From Galeruca laticollis (Eukaryota; Arthropoda; Insecta; Coleoptera; Chrysomelidae): a stretch of DNA of 64,000 bases. How positions within the stretch are numbered: the stretch's first letter is position 1; each line of letters starts with the position of its first letter. Of the stretch, positions 34,515-48,103 are shown piece by piece. Position numbers and translations under genes: made by a program. Location of the stretch: contig OY998184.1 of assembly GCA_963921935.1 (NCBI GenBank), positions 29,417,567 through 29,481,566 on the forward strand, read 5' to 3'. The notes below the pieces were generated by a model. That model did no database searches. It saw only the letters and a program-made list of their open reading frames with translations, and was not told the origin of the DNA.

Positions 34515-34944
34515 TTGACACCTAACACAGGACTAGAAGTACTACATGTTTGTGATCAAGTCTTCTCAAGTGATAATTGTGAAGGTCAGCAGATATAGTT
34601 TTCCTGGTTTTCTATATCATTGCACAGTTATACTGATCTTACTTGGAGAAAATATATGCAGGATATCCCCATAGGGATAATAATATCTAAGCTTTAATAT
34701 TTGTGATATCATATTTTCTTCTTTTTTCTATTAACATATCTGAAGTAACTCACAAGGTCTAGCCAAAAATAATTATTAAATATCATGTAGGCATCAAATG
34801 AAATGTAGCTTCCGTCATTCTGACGATGATATTTAATATTGAAACAATTGTGAAATTTCGTAGAATTTTCAAAGATAAGATAAGATTCATCCGTCACATG
34901 CCTTGAACAATTCCAAATCATACATTTGGTGACTTTAGGCACTA

Positions 34945-35165
34945 TGGAGGCTGTAAGGTGCTAACAAGGTATGTAACAAAGAGTAGTCAACGAAAACGAC
35001 GACATACACTCAGGGTTTTTTTCTCTAAATACCTGTCTTTCGTGTTTTTCTCACTGGAAAACTTGAAAATAACTAAAAAAACTAAAATACCAACTTTTTT
35101 TGGAATAAACCAATACTTTTCTTGCATCATAGATAGGGTTGACCGAAAAGTAATATTTATTGCTC
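34945..35165. repeat. Direct copy of 31270-31480, flanking the Penelope palindrome
   Basis: Both stretches run TATCGTGCTAACAAG or AAGGTGCTAACAAGG, then CAACGAAAACGACGACAT-like text, a T-rich tract, TTTCGTGTTTTT, AATACTATACTTTTC or CAATACTTTTCTTGC, and end at AAAAGTAAT(A/T)A. They bracket the palindrome in the same orientation. Confidence 0.6.
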
Positions 35166-35179
35166 TTATCGTAAATTAA

Positions 35180-36040
35180 TTGTTCTGTTTTACTACAGTC
35201 TCTGAGATAACCTTTTCAAAATACTCTTTGAAAATTCGTTCATCTATGTCTCCCGAATGGAAAGTTTCAAACCACTAGATCTTGACTTAATCATCTCAAT
35301 TTTGATACAACAGATATTATAATTTATTGGAATTAATAATAAATAATATTTCCACGATGGAATTTTCTGGTTACTTGGGATTCATATCAAATTAAAAATT
35401 CAGTCCTGAATTTACCTTTAGCGAAAGAATCGCCTGAACTCACTACAAACTTTTCCTCATTTAACTAGGAGTTTTAAAACAACATTAGAACTTAATGAGA
35501 GAGAGAAGTTCATTAAAACTGGAAGTTTAACGTTGTTATTTGGAAATTCCCTATTATTTTCCTTAGTGCTCCATATCAAATAGAATTCTTCCATTTTCAT
35601 ATTTATCGTTTTAATAATTAATAGAAAATATATTTACCAAAGTTATCAGTTCAGATATTACACTTGAGTTTTGGAAACTGAAATTTTAATGCGAAATTTA
35701 TTGTGAAAATATACAACAAAATTAAGTTTTGGAAGTTGGAAATGATTTAAAAATAATTATGATAAAAGCAACCTAGATATGGGTATTTTCTTATGAGTGG
35801 ATTTTTCCGATTAAAATTGAATTTTCCAATTTCAGAATGTTTTTCCAAACAAAGATTTACGTAGAAATTTACATGGAAATCTCTTTAATGCATTATTTTC
35901 ATAATTATCACAATTGCTTGTCTTTTTTCAATTTTATCGAAATATGATGATCATAAATATTCTTATCCATATTGCCAATATTTATAGTCATGCCGCATTA
36001 ACATATTTCAAACTTTGCTTCTGAAATAAATAAAACATAA
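35180..36040. other. A+T-rich interval, nothing recognised
   Basis: No coding signal, RNA gene or repeat structure recognised. Confidence 0.4.
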
Positions 36041-36049
36041 TATTTTGTT

Positions 36050-36480
36050 ACCTTTTTAAATGAACCCAACTGTTTCTAAATAATTCCACAGTTAAATGAA
36101 AAAATTATGAAAATTTAAAAAAATTGCCAATCGTCTCGATATTTTTTTGTAATATCGGAACAATTTGGTAATATCACAGCAATTGAATTTATTGTTCCGA
36201 CCCTGACTCTGTGGAATCTTCTCATATCACTTTTCCAAATGATACTAACTATTTCTAGATAATTCCACAATATATTGAAAAAATAGTAAAAATTATATTT
36301 TTTAGAATTTTTACCATTTTTCCATCATATTGTGGAATTATCTAGAAACAGTTAGTTTTATTTAAAAAAGTTATTAAAGTAATTGTCAATTTTTTAGAAT
36401 TTTTATAATTTTTTCATTATATTGTGGAATTATTTAGCAGCAGTTCCTTTTGAAAAATTAATATGAGTTGATTTAACCGA
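36050..36480. mobile_element. Cluster of palindromic MITE copies (family of 22040)
   Basis: Three or more half or full units: TTTTTAAATGAACCCAACTG at 36054, CTAACTATTTCTAGATAATT near 36245, its inverse TGTGGAATTATCTAGAAACA near 36332, and another TGTGGAATTATTTAGCAGCA near 36424. The unit at about 36225-36365 is a complete palindrome; the flanking ones are partial and diverged. Confidence 0.7.
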
Positions 36481-36853
36481 CTAAGACTCGAAGCAGTAAA
36501 TAATATTTGGTGCTGGAAATTATAAAGTCTTTGATGATGCATCTTCTTTCTCATAAATAAAAAAATTCATTTCATATTAATTAAATAATATTATCATATT
36601 TTCTGTAGATTACATTATGATGACCAATTTTTATCAAACAAGATACATAATTTCATTAAATATTTCAGCAACTCTAAACAAAAAAAAATGAATGGAATAC
36701 TTTCTAACTAAAATATTCCAAATGAATTTTTAGTCCAAACGTTTCAAATAGAAAATAAATATACTTGATGGAAAAAATGAGCGAAAGAAATAAAAGAAAT
36801 TTTTATCGAAGAACGTTGAACTAATTCAACCATATAATATAATAAAAACATAC

Positions 36854-36942
36854 CCGCAAACTTCCCAAGTCGACAAAGTTCTTCTGGAGACCAAAAAGGG
36901 CCGCAAGGAGCGAAAAGAACTCACAAAGGAACATCGGAACAT
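36854..36942 (-). CDS. Candidate first coding exon with a mitochondrial-type presequence
   Basis: In a G+C-richer island (36850-37300), unlike its surroundings, the minus strand offers an ATG at 36940-36942 followed by 29 codons that end at a strong splice donor (GG then GTATGT at 36853). The peptide starts MFRCSFVSSFRSLRPFLVSR: six Arg in the first 21 residues, many Ser, Leu and Phe, no acidic residue before the late Glu, and an RRTLS site. These are features of a mitochondrial targeting sequence with processing at the Arg pair. The start context is weak and short upstream ATGs exist. The next exon was not found. If real, it is the 5' end of a nuclear gene running to lower coordinates. A chance open stretch in a 5' UTR is the alternative. 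Confidence 0.3.
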
Positions 36943-37310
36943 GGAACGCCTAAAGGCGTAAAGCGCAACTGTTTACCATTGTAGGAAGTTACCACGGTAA
37001 CGGATGAACAAGCATCGCGACGCCACTTCCGGAGCTCGACGGATCGCTCCAGAGACGGTCTGCAGAAGACTGAAAGTTGTGGCTGTGTAGAGTTGCGGCG
37101 AGAGATGACTGGGAGTTGGAAGTTGGGAGTTGGATAGATCGCGCATGTGGAGGAGTTTAATAAGGCCAGGAAAATTGGAGAAAATCGAAATTGTTATTCA
37201 TAGATTGGAAACGAGTTTTTGTCGTTTTGGATCATATTAAATTTACGTTAGAATTTCAAAAAACTCAGTCTCCCGCATTAATAAATAAGGCTTTCGTATA
37301 AGGAACAGGG
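36943..37310. promoter_or_regulatory. G+C-richer island, possible promoter/5' UTR
   Basis: CpG-containing text (GAACAAGCATCGCGACGCCA, GGAGCTCGACGGATCGCTCC) in otherwise A+T-rich DNA. No long ORF. It lies upstream of the candidate exon at 36854-36942 on the minus strand. No TATA box or initiator could be fixed. Confidence 0.25.
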
Positions 37311-40160
37311 AAGTTGAGCAAGCGAGGTTTTTTTATTTATTAGAACATATTTGTTGCTATTAGAATCCGATCATTTCCAATTATATTCAAACATAAGTAC
37401 TGGTTTAAAACTTGAATCATCATACGATTGAGCCAAATACACTTCACGTTTCGAGAAACATTTTATTGTCTTTAGAGAACAAACGTAAACTGAAGCTGTG
37501 CGTATTTTTCAAACTTACAATATATTATGTATGATAGCATAACACAAATCGTCTCTAGAAAAACTGAATACCAGCGGAAAAGTTGGCTTACAGGTGTAGC
37601 AGTTAAAAATCTACTTCACCATTCCAGATGATTTGACAACTGAAATAATTTAACAAAAGCTCGTTCACATATGTATTTTATTCATCCTTATGTTAGTGTA
37701 TTCTCTACAAAACATTAACTTTAGAATGGAAACTTAAAATACGTATACTTATTAATATTTTCTTTTAATTTCTTGTTATTGATTATGAGATTCCCACTAA
37801 ACAAGAAACATAACAAGTTTTTTTTGTGATGTTCTTTATAGAGACTTTTCGTGATGTTTATTTAAAACGTTAATAAGATATTTCCTAGATGTCTTAATTT
37901 TATTACCAACTCTATTAACATCCATGTCATGTAAATAAAACATATTTTTGATGTACACAGTAATACTTGAATTCGCAGTTACATACACATCCTATGAAAT
38001 TCTTTTTAGTAACTTCCTATAGGAAACATCCATACGATGTTAATTTGTATGCTCCTCACTAATGTCACATACGGAACGTTACTGTAATATTATAAATTAA
38101 CATGTTTCTAAGATGATCACATGTTGCAGTTACTTTTACATCTTTCGAAATAATTTTTATTAACATCGTACTTATCACGTCTGTACGACGTTAGTTCATA
38201 AAACTCTCAGTAATATCTCATATTAAACATCACAGTAACATAAAAGAGAAAAAAACTGTAGATGAACTGATGAACGAAACATACAGTAGTTATCTATGGA
38301 AACAAGAATGACAAGCAGGAAATGGCGGATGGTTTTCAGTTATGTGTTATATTTTATTTGCAGGAAGCACATATTTTGCAAGTAGTACTTGAATAAAGTG
38401 GTCTTCGTTTTCGTTAGTTCCTACTATGCTACAGTTTCTATACTTAGTTATAATTCTTGTTATAATGGACGAACAACAATTGTTATCGGTATCGGTAAGT
38501 ACCTATTCCAAAATCATAATTATTGAATCCTTATACTAATTCAATACTTTAATCGGCTATTATACATTGATATTACCTAGTAAGTATATTTTGAAAACGA
38601 TTCACAATATTTCAAATCCTAGATATGCATTATACCCTACAAAAAAATTGATATTGCAATAGGGTAGAGGTTACTATTAATAATAAAACATGCTCATATG
38701 TTGGCAGATATTTAAATCTAGAAGAAAATATTTTCAATGTTGAAGATATTTCAGAAGCTACTCACACAAATAACATAAAAAACAAATAGTTGGTAATTAT
38801 GTAATAAAAAGGGAGTAACTATTTCAGATAGTCTGATACAAACATAGTATTAAACAGTACAAAAAATATTGAATCAAGTATCTCTAGTTCTAGTTTTTTT
38901 TAGTAGTAGTCTCAGCCATCATTATAGTTTTGCAGGTTTAGATAATTTTAACATTATTACTAACAATTCTTGTGAACAATTAGAGACTGTTTAAGACTTC
39001 AAAAACAGAAATATCTGTTAAAAAGCTCATTTCCATTTGAAAATTCACTGAATACAATAAATAAGCTGTAGCTGTCGCTTACAATGGTACCTATGTTAAT
39101 CTAGTTGAAGAGTATGTAACTTATGATACTGAATGCTCCAGTCAACAAACAGCATTCAATTATTTATTATTGTAGGAACACAACTATTGGATACTCAACT
39201 GGATACAATTAATTATAAACTCAATTAACTTGATAATGTGTTCATATCTCTCCTTCATAAGTAGTTTTCTTTGTATACAGTGTATTAGTAATGCTTAGTT
39301 TTCATTAAGTTACAATTCCACGATGTAAATATACAATTTGTTCCAGGATGAAAATAACAAGATGAGAATAGTATATTATTTTTTACAGCAAAGAAGTATG
39401 AATTTTAATAGCACACCTGAATTTACCTGCCAAATGGAGTAAGGCATGGAATAGAAGGTAAATCATGAAAAGTCACTTCTCGAAATAAAATATGTTATTC
39501 ATTATTCCTTTGAAGAACCCCGCATGTATCTTATGTAAAATGGGTCCCTGTCAATTGGCTGAAAATCGAGTTTGATGTGGTTTATGATGATCGATCACAA
39601 TTTGATCTAAAGTAAATGTTTTATCAGCAGTTGTTCAGAACACCTTCAAATATTTCACAGATAAGAATTTTGAAGTGTACGTTATTGAATGGTTGAGGCA
39701 CTCAAAAAAAGTAACCGTAAGTAAACGATAGAATTTTCTTTAATCAGATTGGATTTCTGTTGATGTAACGTAATGTTTCATTAAATCTTTATGGTGTAAA
39801 ATTTTTATTAGTTTTAATATAATTAAAAACTATTCTAATAAATTCTGTAAACTAGCTGTAATGTATGTGTATCCATTAAACTTTATTAATTCAGTTTCAA
39901 AGTATGTTACGTTATGGTAACTACGGATTAATATACCCTTTTTTATTTCTTGCTTTCACTGAATGTGTTCAATAGTTTCCACTTCCCAGACTTGTTATGT
40001 AATATGCTTACACAATTCTATTTTTTTAGGTTGAAATGCTGGACACGATATTTTTTTTTCTAATTTTGTACCTGTTTTTTTTTGAAATTTACTGTACTGT
40101 TCATTAATAGTGAATAAACGTTTCAAACCCTTTATTGCTTTTTTGCTATTTCATTTTAAA
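37311..40160. other. A+T-rich interval, little recognised
   Basis: At 38464-38493 the plus strand has ATG followed by DEQQLLSVS and a consensus donor GTAAGT. At about 38690-38788 an open frame reads YVGRYLNLEENIFNVEDISE. Both are coding-like but could not be joined or identified. Nothing else recognised. Confidence 0.3.
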
Positions 40161-40164
40161 TGTA

Positions 40165-40986
40165 CAGGATGAACAACTAAGAACGACTGTAGGCCACATC
40201 TCAGAAAAGAATCATGGTACAAATTTCCAAAAAATTACCTTGAGGTAAGGGATCCTGAAAAATTGCTGGAAAATATTTTGCAGCCTCTAAAATATCCGCT
40301 AGGGGTGGAATGAACACTCGAAAACATAATACTCCAAAAAAACATACTAAAGTTGTCCTAAAAATATAATTTTTGAAATCTTGATGAGATTATGAATAAA
40401 TTTAATTAAGGAGATTTTTTGCCATTTGTAAATCTTATATCTTGGAAAAGATTCCTATTATTTTACCCCCTTTTCATCAGAATTTATCAAACGCCTCATT
40501 ACATTTGAAATTTCTGAGAAAAATGGGAAAATTGTGGACTTTTATCAAAGCGTTGACAAAATTGTCCAATTTTGTTATTTTTGTTAAGCATTTCTTATTA
40601 AAAAGGAAAAACTCTTCCAAATGGAGCCAAAAATATGGATGTCGATTAACAATTAAAGTGTTACAGCATTTGTTGTTTGGGCTGGAACTTCCCCCACCAC
40701 TTACTTGAAAAATAAACACAAAAAGTCCCTAACTACATTTTTTCATAATCTCAACAATATATCAAACATTGTATTTCTAGGATACGTTTAGTATGTCTTT
40801 TTTGGAGATAATCACAGTATTATATTTTTAAGTGTTCATTCCACCCCATAGGAGATATTTTAGGAACTCAAAAATATTTTCCAGCGATTTTTCAGGGTCA
40901 TTTTCCTGAAGGTATTTTTTTAAAGTTGTACTATGACTATTTTTTGAAATATGGCCGACAACCGGCGTTTTTAGTTGTTAACCCTG
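40165..40986. mobile_element. 822-bp palindromic element, arms about 265 bp, TA target site
   Basis: Ends CAGGATGAACAACTAAGAAC (left) and its near-inverse TTTTTAGTTGTTAACCCTG (right), flanked by TA on both sides (40163-40164, 40987-40988). The inverted arms (about 40165-40430 and 40722-40986) share GGCCACATCTCAGAAAA, TGGAAAATATTTT, GGGGTGGAATGAACACT and ACATACTAAA landmarks. The middle is unique, with a chance 88-codon frame. Probably mariner-like and non-autonomous; a different family from 18235-18993 but of the same build. Confidence 0.8.
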
Positions 40987-40989
40987 TAT

Positions 40990-41790
40990 TTGCTAATTAG
41001 GCACAGAAACATCTATAGGATGTCATCCAGAATGTTTTGAGATATATTATTTAGAGTTTTATGTAATGTCCATACAACATCCACGAGAATACACTATTGT
41101 TTTTGAAATGTCGCATTTAGATCATTGATAAGATGTTATTTTTTAGACATAGCATTAACATCGACAGAAGTTCGTTATAAAGTCTTCCTTTTGAGGAACT
41201 TCTAGTAAAATCACATTAATGTAAAAAGGCAGCGCTTCAACATCGCTGAGAAGTTAAGTTGAAACATCACAAAAGTTAACAGCCACAAGCTGGGCATAAG
41301 CGGTTGTATAGATGTGCATGTGATGAAAACAAGAGGAAAAAAAGGAAGAACATTATCACAATGTGATGTTGAATTAACATAACTGTAATATTTATTTGCA
41401 TAGTGGGTTCATTTTACTATCTCTGTTGTATATTTTAAAACTAATTATATTTAGTTTTTACTATGGAATTGTTAGTTTCTTTCGTTTTGTATAATATAAT
41501 AACCGCTTTAATTTGTTATAACCTGTCTGAATTTGAAACCGAACGTTGTCACAAAATTATATTGTTTTTTTGTTCTCCCTGTAACTAATTTGTTTCTACA
41601 CTTCCTATAACTAAAAGAACTAGTTGTTAATTTTATCAACGTGTTTAATTGTAAAATGTACCTACTATCTAAAAATGTGTTGAACGTGTTGTGCTGTTTT
41701 TTGTTTTACATTTTAATTAACTGACACCAATTTTCTGTAATTAGTGATTTTGAAATGTTTTATGATTGTATTGTTTCATTCAATAAATCT
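40990..41790. other. A+T-rich interval, nothing recognised
   Basis: No coding signal or clear repeat recognised. Confidence 0.35.
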
Positions 41791-41802
41791 TGTAGTTCGC
41801 TC

Positions 41803-41830
41803 CTGATGAAGCCATTGAATAATGGCGAAA
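41803..41830 (+). ncRNA. Hammerhead-like core (CTGATGA, 6-bp stem, GAAA)
   Basis: CTGATGA (41803-41809), a perfect stem II (GCCATT, loop GAAT, AATGGC; 41811-41826) and GAAA (41827-41830). A two-base-pair stem III (A-U, U-A) can be drawn with a 9-base loop (41832-41840), placing the cleavage position after A at 41843. Stem I, however, forms only about two pairs. The conserved core therefore looks right while the outer helices look weak. Penelope-like elements and their derivatives carry such minimal hammerheads, which is the likely origin; no coding part of such an element is adjacent. Confidence 0.4.
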
Positions 41831-42181
41831 TATTGAGCAGATAGGAAAAACAGTTTTTATTTCTTATGACCGCAAACCTGGCTTGGCGCTAAAAATAAAT
41901 ATTTCCCGGTCGGAAAAAGAAAAACTACTTCCTTTATTGAACTAGTCCTCTAATATATTAAAACAATTCACAAATGTGAACGAACATTGAAATGTTATAT
42001 TAATACGTAGGGTGTACCAGTAGACACAACCAAGTTAAAAACTAAGATTTAATATAAACGAATAGAATGAAATGAGCAAATATATTGTCGGATATTGAGA
42101 AAAACAGTTACCAAAAGGACTTAAAGGATAATGAATAAAAATTCTAATGATAATATTGTTTAAATAAGTATAAAATTTTAC

Positions 42182-42285
42182 CTTAACAATGAATCCCAGG
42201 TCAAGTCAATATCAACATGTTTCAAAATACTCTGAACACTGCCATGTAGAAATCTGGATAAATCGAATATAGTATCACTTAAAAC
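42182..42285 (-). CDS. Candidate internal exon of an unidentified host gene
   Basis: On the minus strand a 104-bp stretch sits between a good acceptor (TTTATGTTATTTCAG, ending 42286) and a donor (GTAAAA, starting 42181). Only one of its three frames is open, and it reads VLSDTIFDLSRFLHG, then VQSILKHVDIDLTWDSLL. The composition is protein-like and nothing transposon-like was seen. I do not recognise the protein. It could belong with the candidate start exon at 46945-46997, but the splice phases do not fit directly (exon 1 ends in phase 2, this exon reads in phase 0), so at least one exon would have to lie between. Confidence 0.4.
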
Positions 42286-42299
42286 CTGAAATAACATAA

Positions 42300-44125
42300 A
42301 TTAATATTCAACTCAATAATTGGTTATCTATATTTACATACGATGATAGTAAAGGTTTAAATTTGAAAAAGAGTTGGAAAGACTGACTTTATAATAGGTG
42401 ATATATGGAACAGAGCCAAGCTATCTGTCAAGGAAGTATGATAATTCAAAAAGCTTTATAAACAGGAACTTATAAAATTTAGTGATTTTATTGCCAACTT
42501 AAATTTGGTAGTTAATAATTGAATATAGAATACAAAAGACATCTTTGGAAACAACTAATAGTTTATATAAGATAAAATTAGTGAAATTTCAAAAATTTAA
42601 AACTAGACAGTTACATATATATTAATAATTATTTTAGGTTATAGATTTTGTATAATTTAATGTAAATAAATATACCTTAAAAAGAGAAATATAACAAAAT
42701 TTGATATTGTAACACATGAAAAAGATATTTTAGGGAATCCCTAAGACAATATAAACAAATACAAATAAGTGTTGTTATCCTCCAGGACTGTTAAAATAAA
42801 TATTTTTACAGTTATAAATAAAAACATTCAAATCAACAATTATTCTATAAAAGACAGTGAAAAGCAGGCTTTGCATTTTATGATGAAAAAGTTTGTTGAT
42901 TTGGAAAATAGAAGACAATCGCGCTTGGGTTGGAGAATGGAGAGCTTCAATATAAAACTCGTCTACAAAATTTTGATAAAATAATATAAAAGTAAATTTT
43001 GAAGCTAAAAAAGTAGAGAAATAATAACAATATTATTGATTAAACTGTGTGAGAACGGGAAGTGAACAGAAGGAGCATTTCTTCGCTGAGAAATCCGCAA
43101 GAACTGGGAGACGATAGCAGCAGTCCAGTGTACCGAAGATTCAAAATAAGGTCTGTGCTTTTTAAGTATTAATTTTGGAATTCCAAAAGGAGAAAATAGT
43201 GAACAATAAAATATAGTTTGAACGTTTCAATAATAATTTTCACAAAAAGGCCAAAAACATTATAATATGATGAATATAATATCATATCCATGGATATTCA
43301 TGCATTTTTAGTAATAGATATAGTTTTGTACGTACTTGTTATAATTATTTCATTCCATCATTGTTCACGTTGTACATAAATGATCATCTAGCTTCCATTT
43401 CTTCCTTCTGATGCATGTTTAACTATTACTATCCATCACTATTCTGATTTCACTTCACTCGTATTTCTTTGATATATATGTAATTGTATAGTCAGTTTTA
43501 AATAATATCTCAATAATTTCTACGAATATATGAATGTTAAAATCGCACAAACATTTAATACATGTAACATCGACTGTGAATTCCACATTTAGAGTCGCGT
43601 GGAACTTTATGAGAGCATACGTTTCTCCTATGCGCCGACGCAATCGTTTACATGATCCAGAGTATTCAGTGCGCATGACTGGATAGAATGCAGGAGTGGT
43701 ATCAGGAAATTTGATGTTAAAATAATTCGAAATTTGATCTTAACAATTTATTAAAATATTTTCTTTAAAGTGTTGTTAGTTTTATTTTTATTCAGTATCC
43801 ATAATGAATTTATTGAAATTTGCTTACTTCATTCATTCTATATAATAATATTCGGAATCATTAAACTCAGAGGTGTGTATTCAGGAAAGATTTAGTTTCT
43901 GAATAAAGTGAACCATGAAAATTTAAGAATTAAATATTAAAAATTAAATAACATTTATTTATGTGCGTCCTGAACCCAAAGGGAGGAGTCTACATGCTAC
44001 CGACTCTATGGCAAAAATTAAAACAACATTAACATATCATAGGTAAGTCAAGTCTATACAAAACAAGACAACGACTCATTTATAACTAGAATAAATAAAA
44101 TAATAATAAATTTTTATAATATATA
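42300..44125. other. A+T-rich interval, nothing assigned
   Basis: Short open frames (42769-42984 plus; 43455-43676 minus) show no recognised motif. A slightly G+C-richer stretch at 43045-43150 might be exonic but has no convincing splice pair. Confidence 0.3.
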
Positions 44126-44127
44126 TA

Positions 44128-44130
<3 letters not shown>

Positions 44131-44178
<48 letters not shown>
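44131..44178. repeat. (TA)n microsatellite
   Basis: About 24 TA units, preceded by a shorter broken run. Confidence 0.9.
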
Positions 44179-44183
<5 letters not shown>

Positions 44184-44189
44184 TATATT

Positions 44190-45740
44190 CAATCTTATAA
44201 TTGTAATTGCCCCGCGTTGGGTGACAATTTGATATACTATACTATACCTTTAATGAATGGATATATGAATATAACACTATAAAATATTATTTGTCAACGT
44301 TTTACAATCTGTGATTGTAGCGACACTATTGCACACACACCTTCAGTAGCGTATGCAATATATTCCAATTTTGACAGTAGTTGTCAAACAATGCCCGGCT
44401 ATGATAAATATTAATTTTGTATTTAGAAAGATGAATTTATTCACAATCGACGTAATCACTCTTGTCTCAGGGTGAGATCAAATTGTTTAAAAAATAATAA
44501 TTCTAATTTTATAATTTTAACGTATTCTCCAAATTAAATATTACTCTATTATTCAGAATCTCGGGTAACTGTTTATTCAATATTATAAATGGCACTTTAA
44601 TTATCTTATGACATTTACGATTTTTCTGTCACTGAAAATTAAACAAATGTCACTGATTAGATCGAAAATTCTATTGAATGCAAAATGTTTAATTCTATGA
44701 AAATATGTGTTGAATGAACACCACAGTGAGTTGGAATCAAAAATTATATATTATACTATCAGATAACAAATTCCAAAAAATTATGATTCCCCAAAAATAT
44801 CATAAAAGAATCGTATTTTCTACTAACCTTAAAATTAGAACCTATATGCTAGAAAACAACCTAATTAAATATTTTTACCAAAAGTTCAAATCGTCGAATT
44901 TGCACTTGACGTGTATAAATGTCAAATAACACAATCTTCGATCAACATTGTCTATTCAAAAATATTTCTTCGCTCAATGTAAAATTTCATATATATAACG
45001 TTAATTTTGTTTGAATTCAAAACTATCCTATAAATGCATCTATTTCAAATTTATTCAAAAGGCCTGTTAATTCTCGAGAAATAATTTAAAAAACTGGAGT
45101 GGACTCACCAACTAGGAACAGGAACAACTCGTACTTATTCTAAACGAATTTAGAATTCTGGATATTTTATAAATATATAATTTAGAAAACTGGAACCACT
45201 CACACTATATACGATGCAATTCTTCTTCGAATTATGCACGCACTGGCTTTATAATGGATGGCTCCATGATCTGATTTTATAATTGAATAATTTCTATCAT
45301 ATTCTCAAAAAAATGAGACAACTCTAGATGTGATGTTGTCTCGTGGGGGTTTCCAATTCAAATAACTAAACTTTTTTCAAATAAATAAATCTCTTCTCCT
45401 GTGGTTACGAAATTTTCTTGTTCTGAAAAAAATACTAATTTATGTTTCCCAATAACAAAGAGCGATTTTGAATTATTTTATTACAATTGTGTGTCTGCTA
45501 GCAGAGACATCTGTATTTTGAAATTTCAAATATATATCCCAAATCGTAATATGATCTATCTATCATTAGATATATTCTGCATAAATGTAATCAGAAATTA
45601 AAATGTCAAATTTGATATATACCGAATCTTTCAAAATTATTGATTTCACATATAACAGTGTGTATAGAATGTATTGCATGCAAATATGGATAATTTTCCT
45701 TATTTTAATGTTTCTTTTAAATTTCAAATAGAGGAACTGT
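44190..45740. other. A+T-rich interval, nothing assigned
   Basis: No gene or repeat recognised. A donor-like GTGAGT on the minus strand near 45100 follows a 31-bp stretch with an acceptor-like TTCGTTTAG, too short and in a closed frame to be called an exon. Confidence 0.3.
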
Positions 45741-45742
45741 AT

Positions 45743-46940
<1,198 letters not shown>

Positions 46941-46944
46941 TCAC

Positions 46945-46997
46945 CTAGAAATTAACTGAGATTCCACCAAACCAAGAAGCTTTTGTAAACGATCCAT
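46945..46997 (-). CDS. Candidate start-codon exon of an unidentified host gene
   Basis: On the minus strand, ATG at 46995-46997 opens 17 codons (MDRLQKLLGLVESQLIS) that run into a consensus donor (AG then GTGAGT, 46944). The peptide is amphipathic and protein-like. Another frame over the same bases is also open upstream for about 37 codons, but it meets a stop at the donor, so the ATG frame is preferred. No TATA box is clear. The partner exon could be the one at 42182-42285, with an intermediate exon missing. Weak evidence overall. Confidence 0.3.
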
Positions 46998-47103
46998 TCA
47001 ATTCACGGGGATCCCCATCAGCTGATTTCACTTCTTCAACGAAATATACAGAACTTTGTGTGCGGCATCGTTAAAAAGGTCAGTGATAATTAAATAATTG
47101 ATC

Positions 47104-47256
<153 letters not shown>

Positions 47257-47259
47257 ATA

Positions 47260-48040
47260 CTTTCTAACCATTGAGTCGAACAATAAATCTGAAAATCAAA
47301 TGAAACATAATCAAGACAATTTATAAGTTAGATATAATTAAAATATTTCAACTAAGTAATGCATAGTTTGTAAGATACTCACCTGTTTATAAATATAGTT
47401 ATCCATTTCATACTATCATTATCCACACACACACATTTTATCATAAAAGGTTTATTGTTTATTAAATTATACGTAACCAAAACGTTGTATGAATTTCATC
47501 AACTTCTACCATGTTGTACGAGTTTTATGTGAATGACGAGCTGTCGCAATCGATTCTCACAGAGCGAGCGATTTAACCTTCCATAGGCGTATTGCAGTGG
47601 CAAGTATATCAAAAATATCACATTTTAGAAATGCAAATCGATAGAGTTATAAGAGCTAATAGTTACCAGAACTCAAAGGGAATTAAGAGTAATTTCATGC
47701 CCCCGGCTATAAAGAGTTATAAATCAATTTGAGCTAGTCATTTAAGGGATAAAATAAATTTAAAATTTGCTATTGAACTATATTTCATGAAATAAAAGGA
47801 ATTCAATTATCCACATTTAAGTTATAATGTTGGCGCCCATAAATACTAATAAAAAATAATCAACTCCTAAATATTATTATTAAATCAACTACATTATCAA
47901 TTATACACACATATAATAAAATATACATTATAACTTCTTATACAAAATAAATACATAATAACATATGTCACCCAAACGTGGGGGCAAATAAAGTTTCAAT
48001 TATCATATTCATATATCGATAAAAACATACATTAAAAAAT
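47260..48040. other. Interval with a possible 5' UTR-like patch
   Basis: At about 47480-47640 the minus strand is slightly G+C-richer and has ACAACATGG (good start context, 47507-47515), opening MVEVDEIHTTFWLRII before a stop. A donor-like CAG-GTGAGT lies near 47390. These could be leader exons, but no gene could be built. Confidence 0.25.
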
Positions 48041-48043
48041 ATA

Positions 48044-48046
<3 letters not shown>

Positions 48047-48103
<57 letters not shown>

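Larger units (their letters stand above)
31590..34880. mobile_element. Large palindrome: two head-to-head Penelope-like copies with outward 3' ends
   Basis: The outer arms (about 31590-31960 and 34515-34880) are inverted copies sharing TTCTAAGAAATTTGACAATT-type text, CTACCTGATGT, TTTTGACTAGACCAAG, the AGAAAAAAGAAGAAGATATG block, GCCCTATGGGGATA and CAGGAAAACTATATCTGCTG. Inside lie a minus-strand copy covering most of the RT and GIY-YIG domain and a plus-strand copy of the 3' half. The same outer arms without the coding parts form the 746-bp palindrome at 56130-56876. The outermost TTTAAATGAAAC ends of the family are missing here. Confidence 0.75.

Noticed and set aside
34958..35179. 73-codon open frame after the Penelope palindrome
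   Set aside because: Lies in a repeat also present, without that frame, at 31270-31480.
45110..45150. 31-bp micro-exon on the minus strand between TTCGTTTAG and GTGAGT
   Set aside because: Joining it to the candidate start exon brings a stop into frame.
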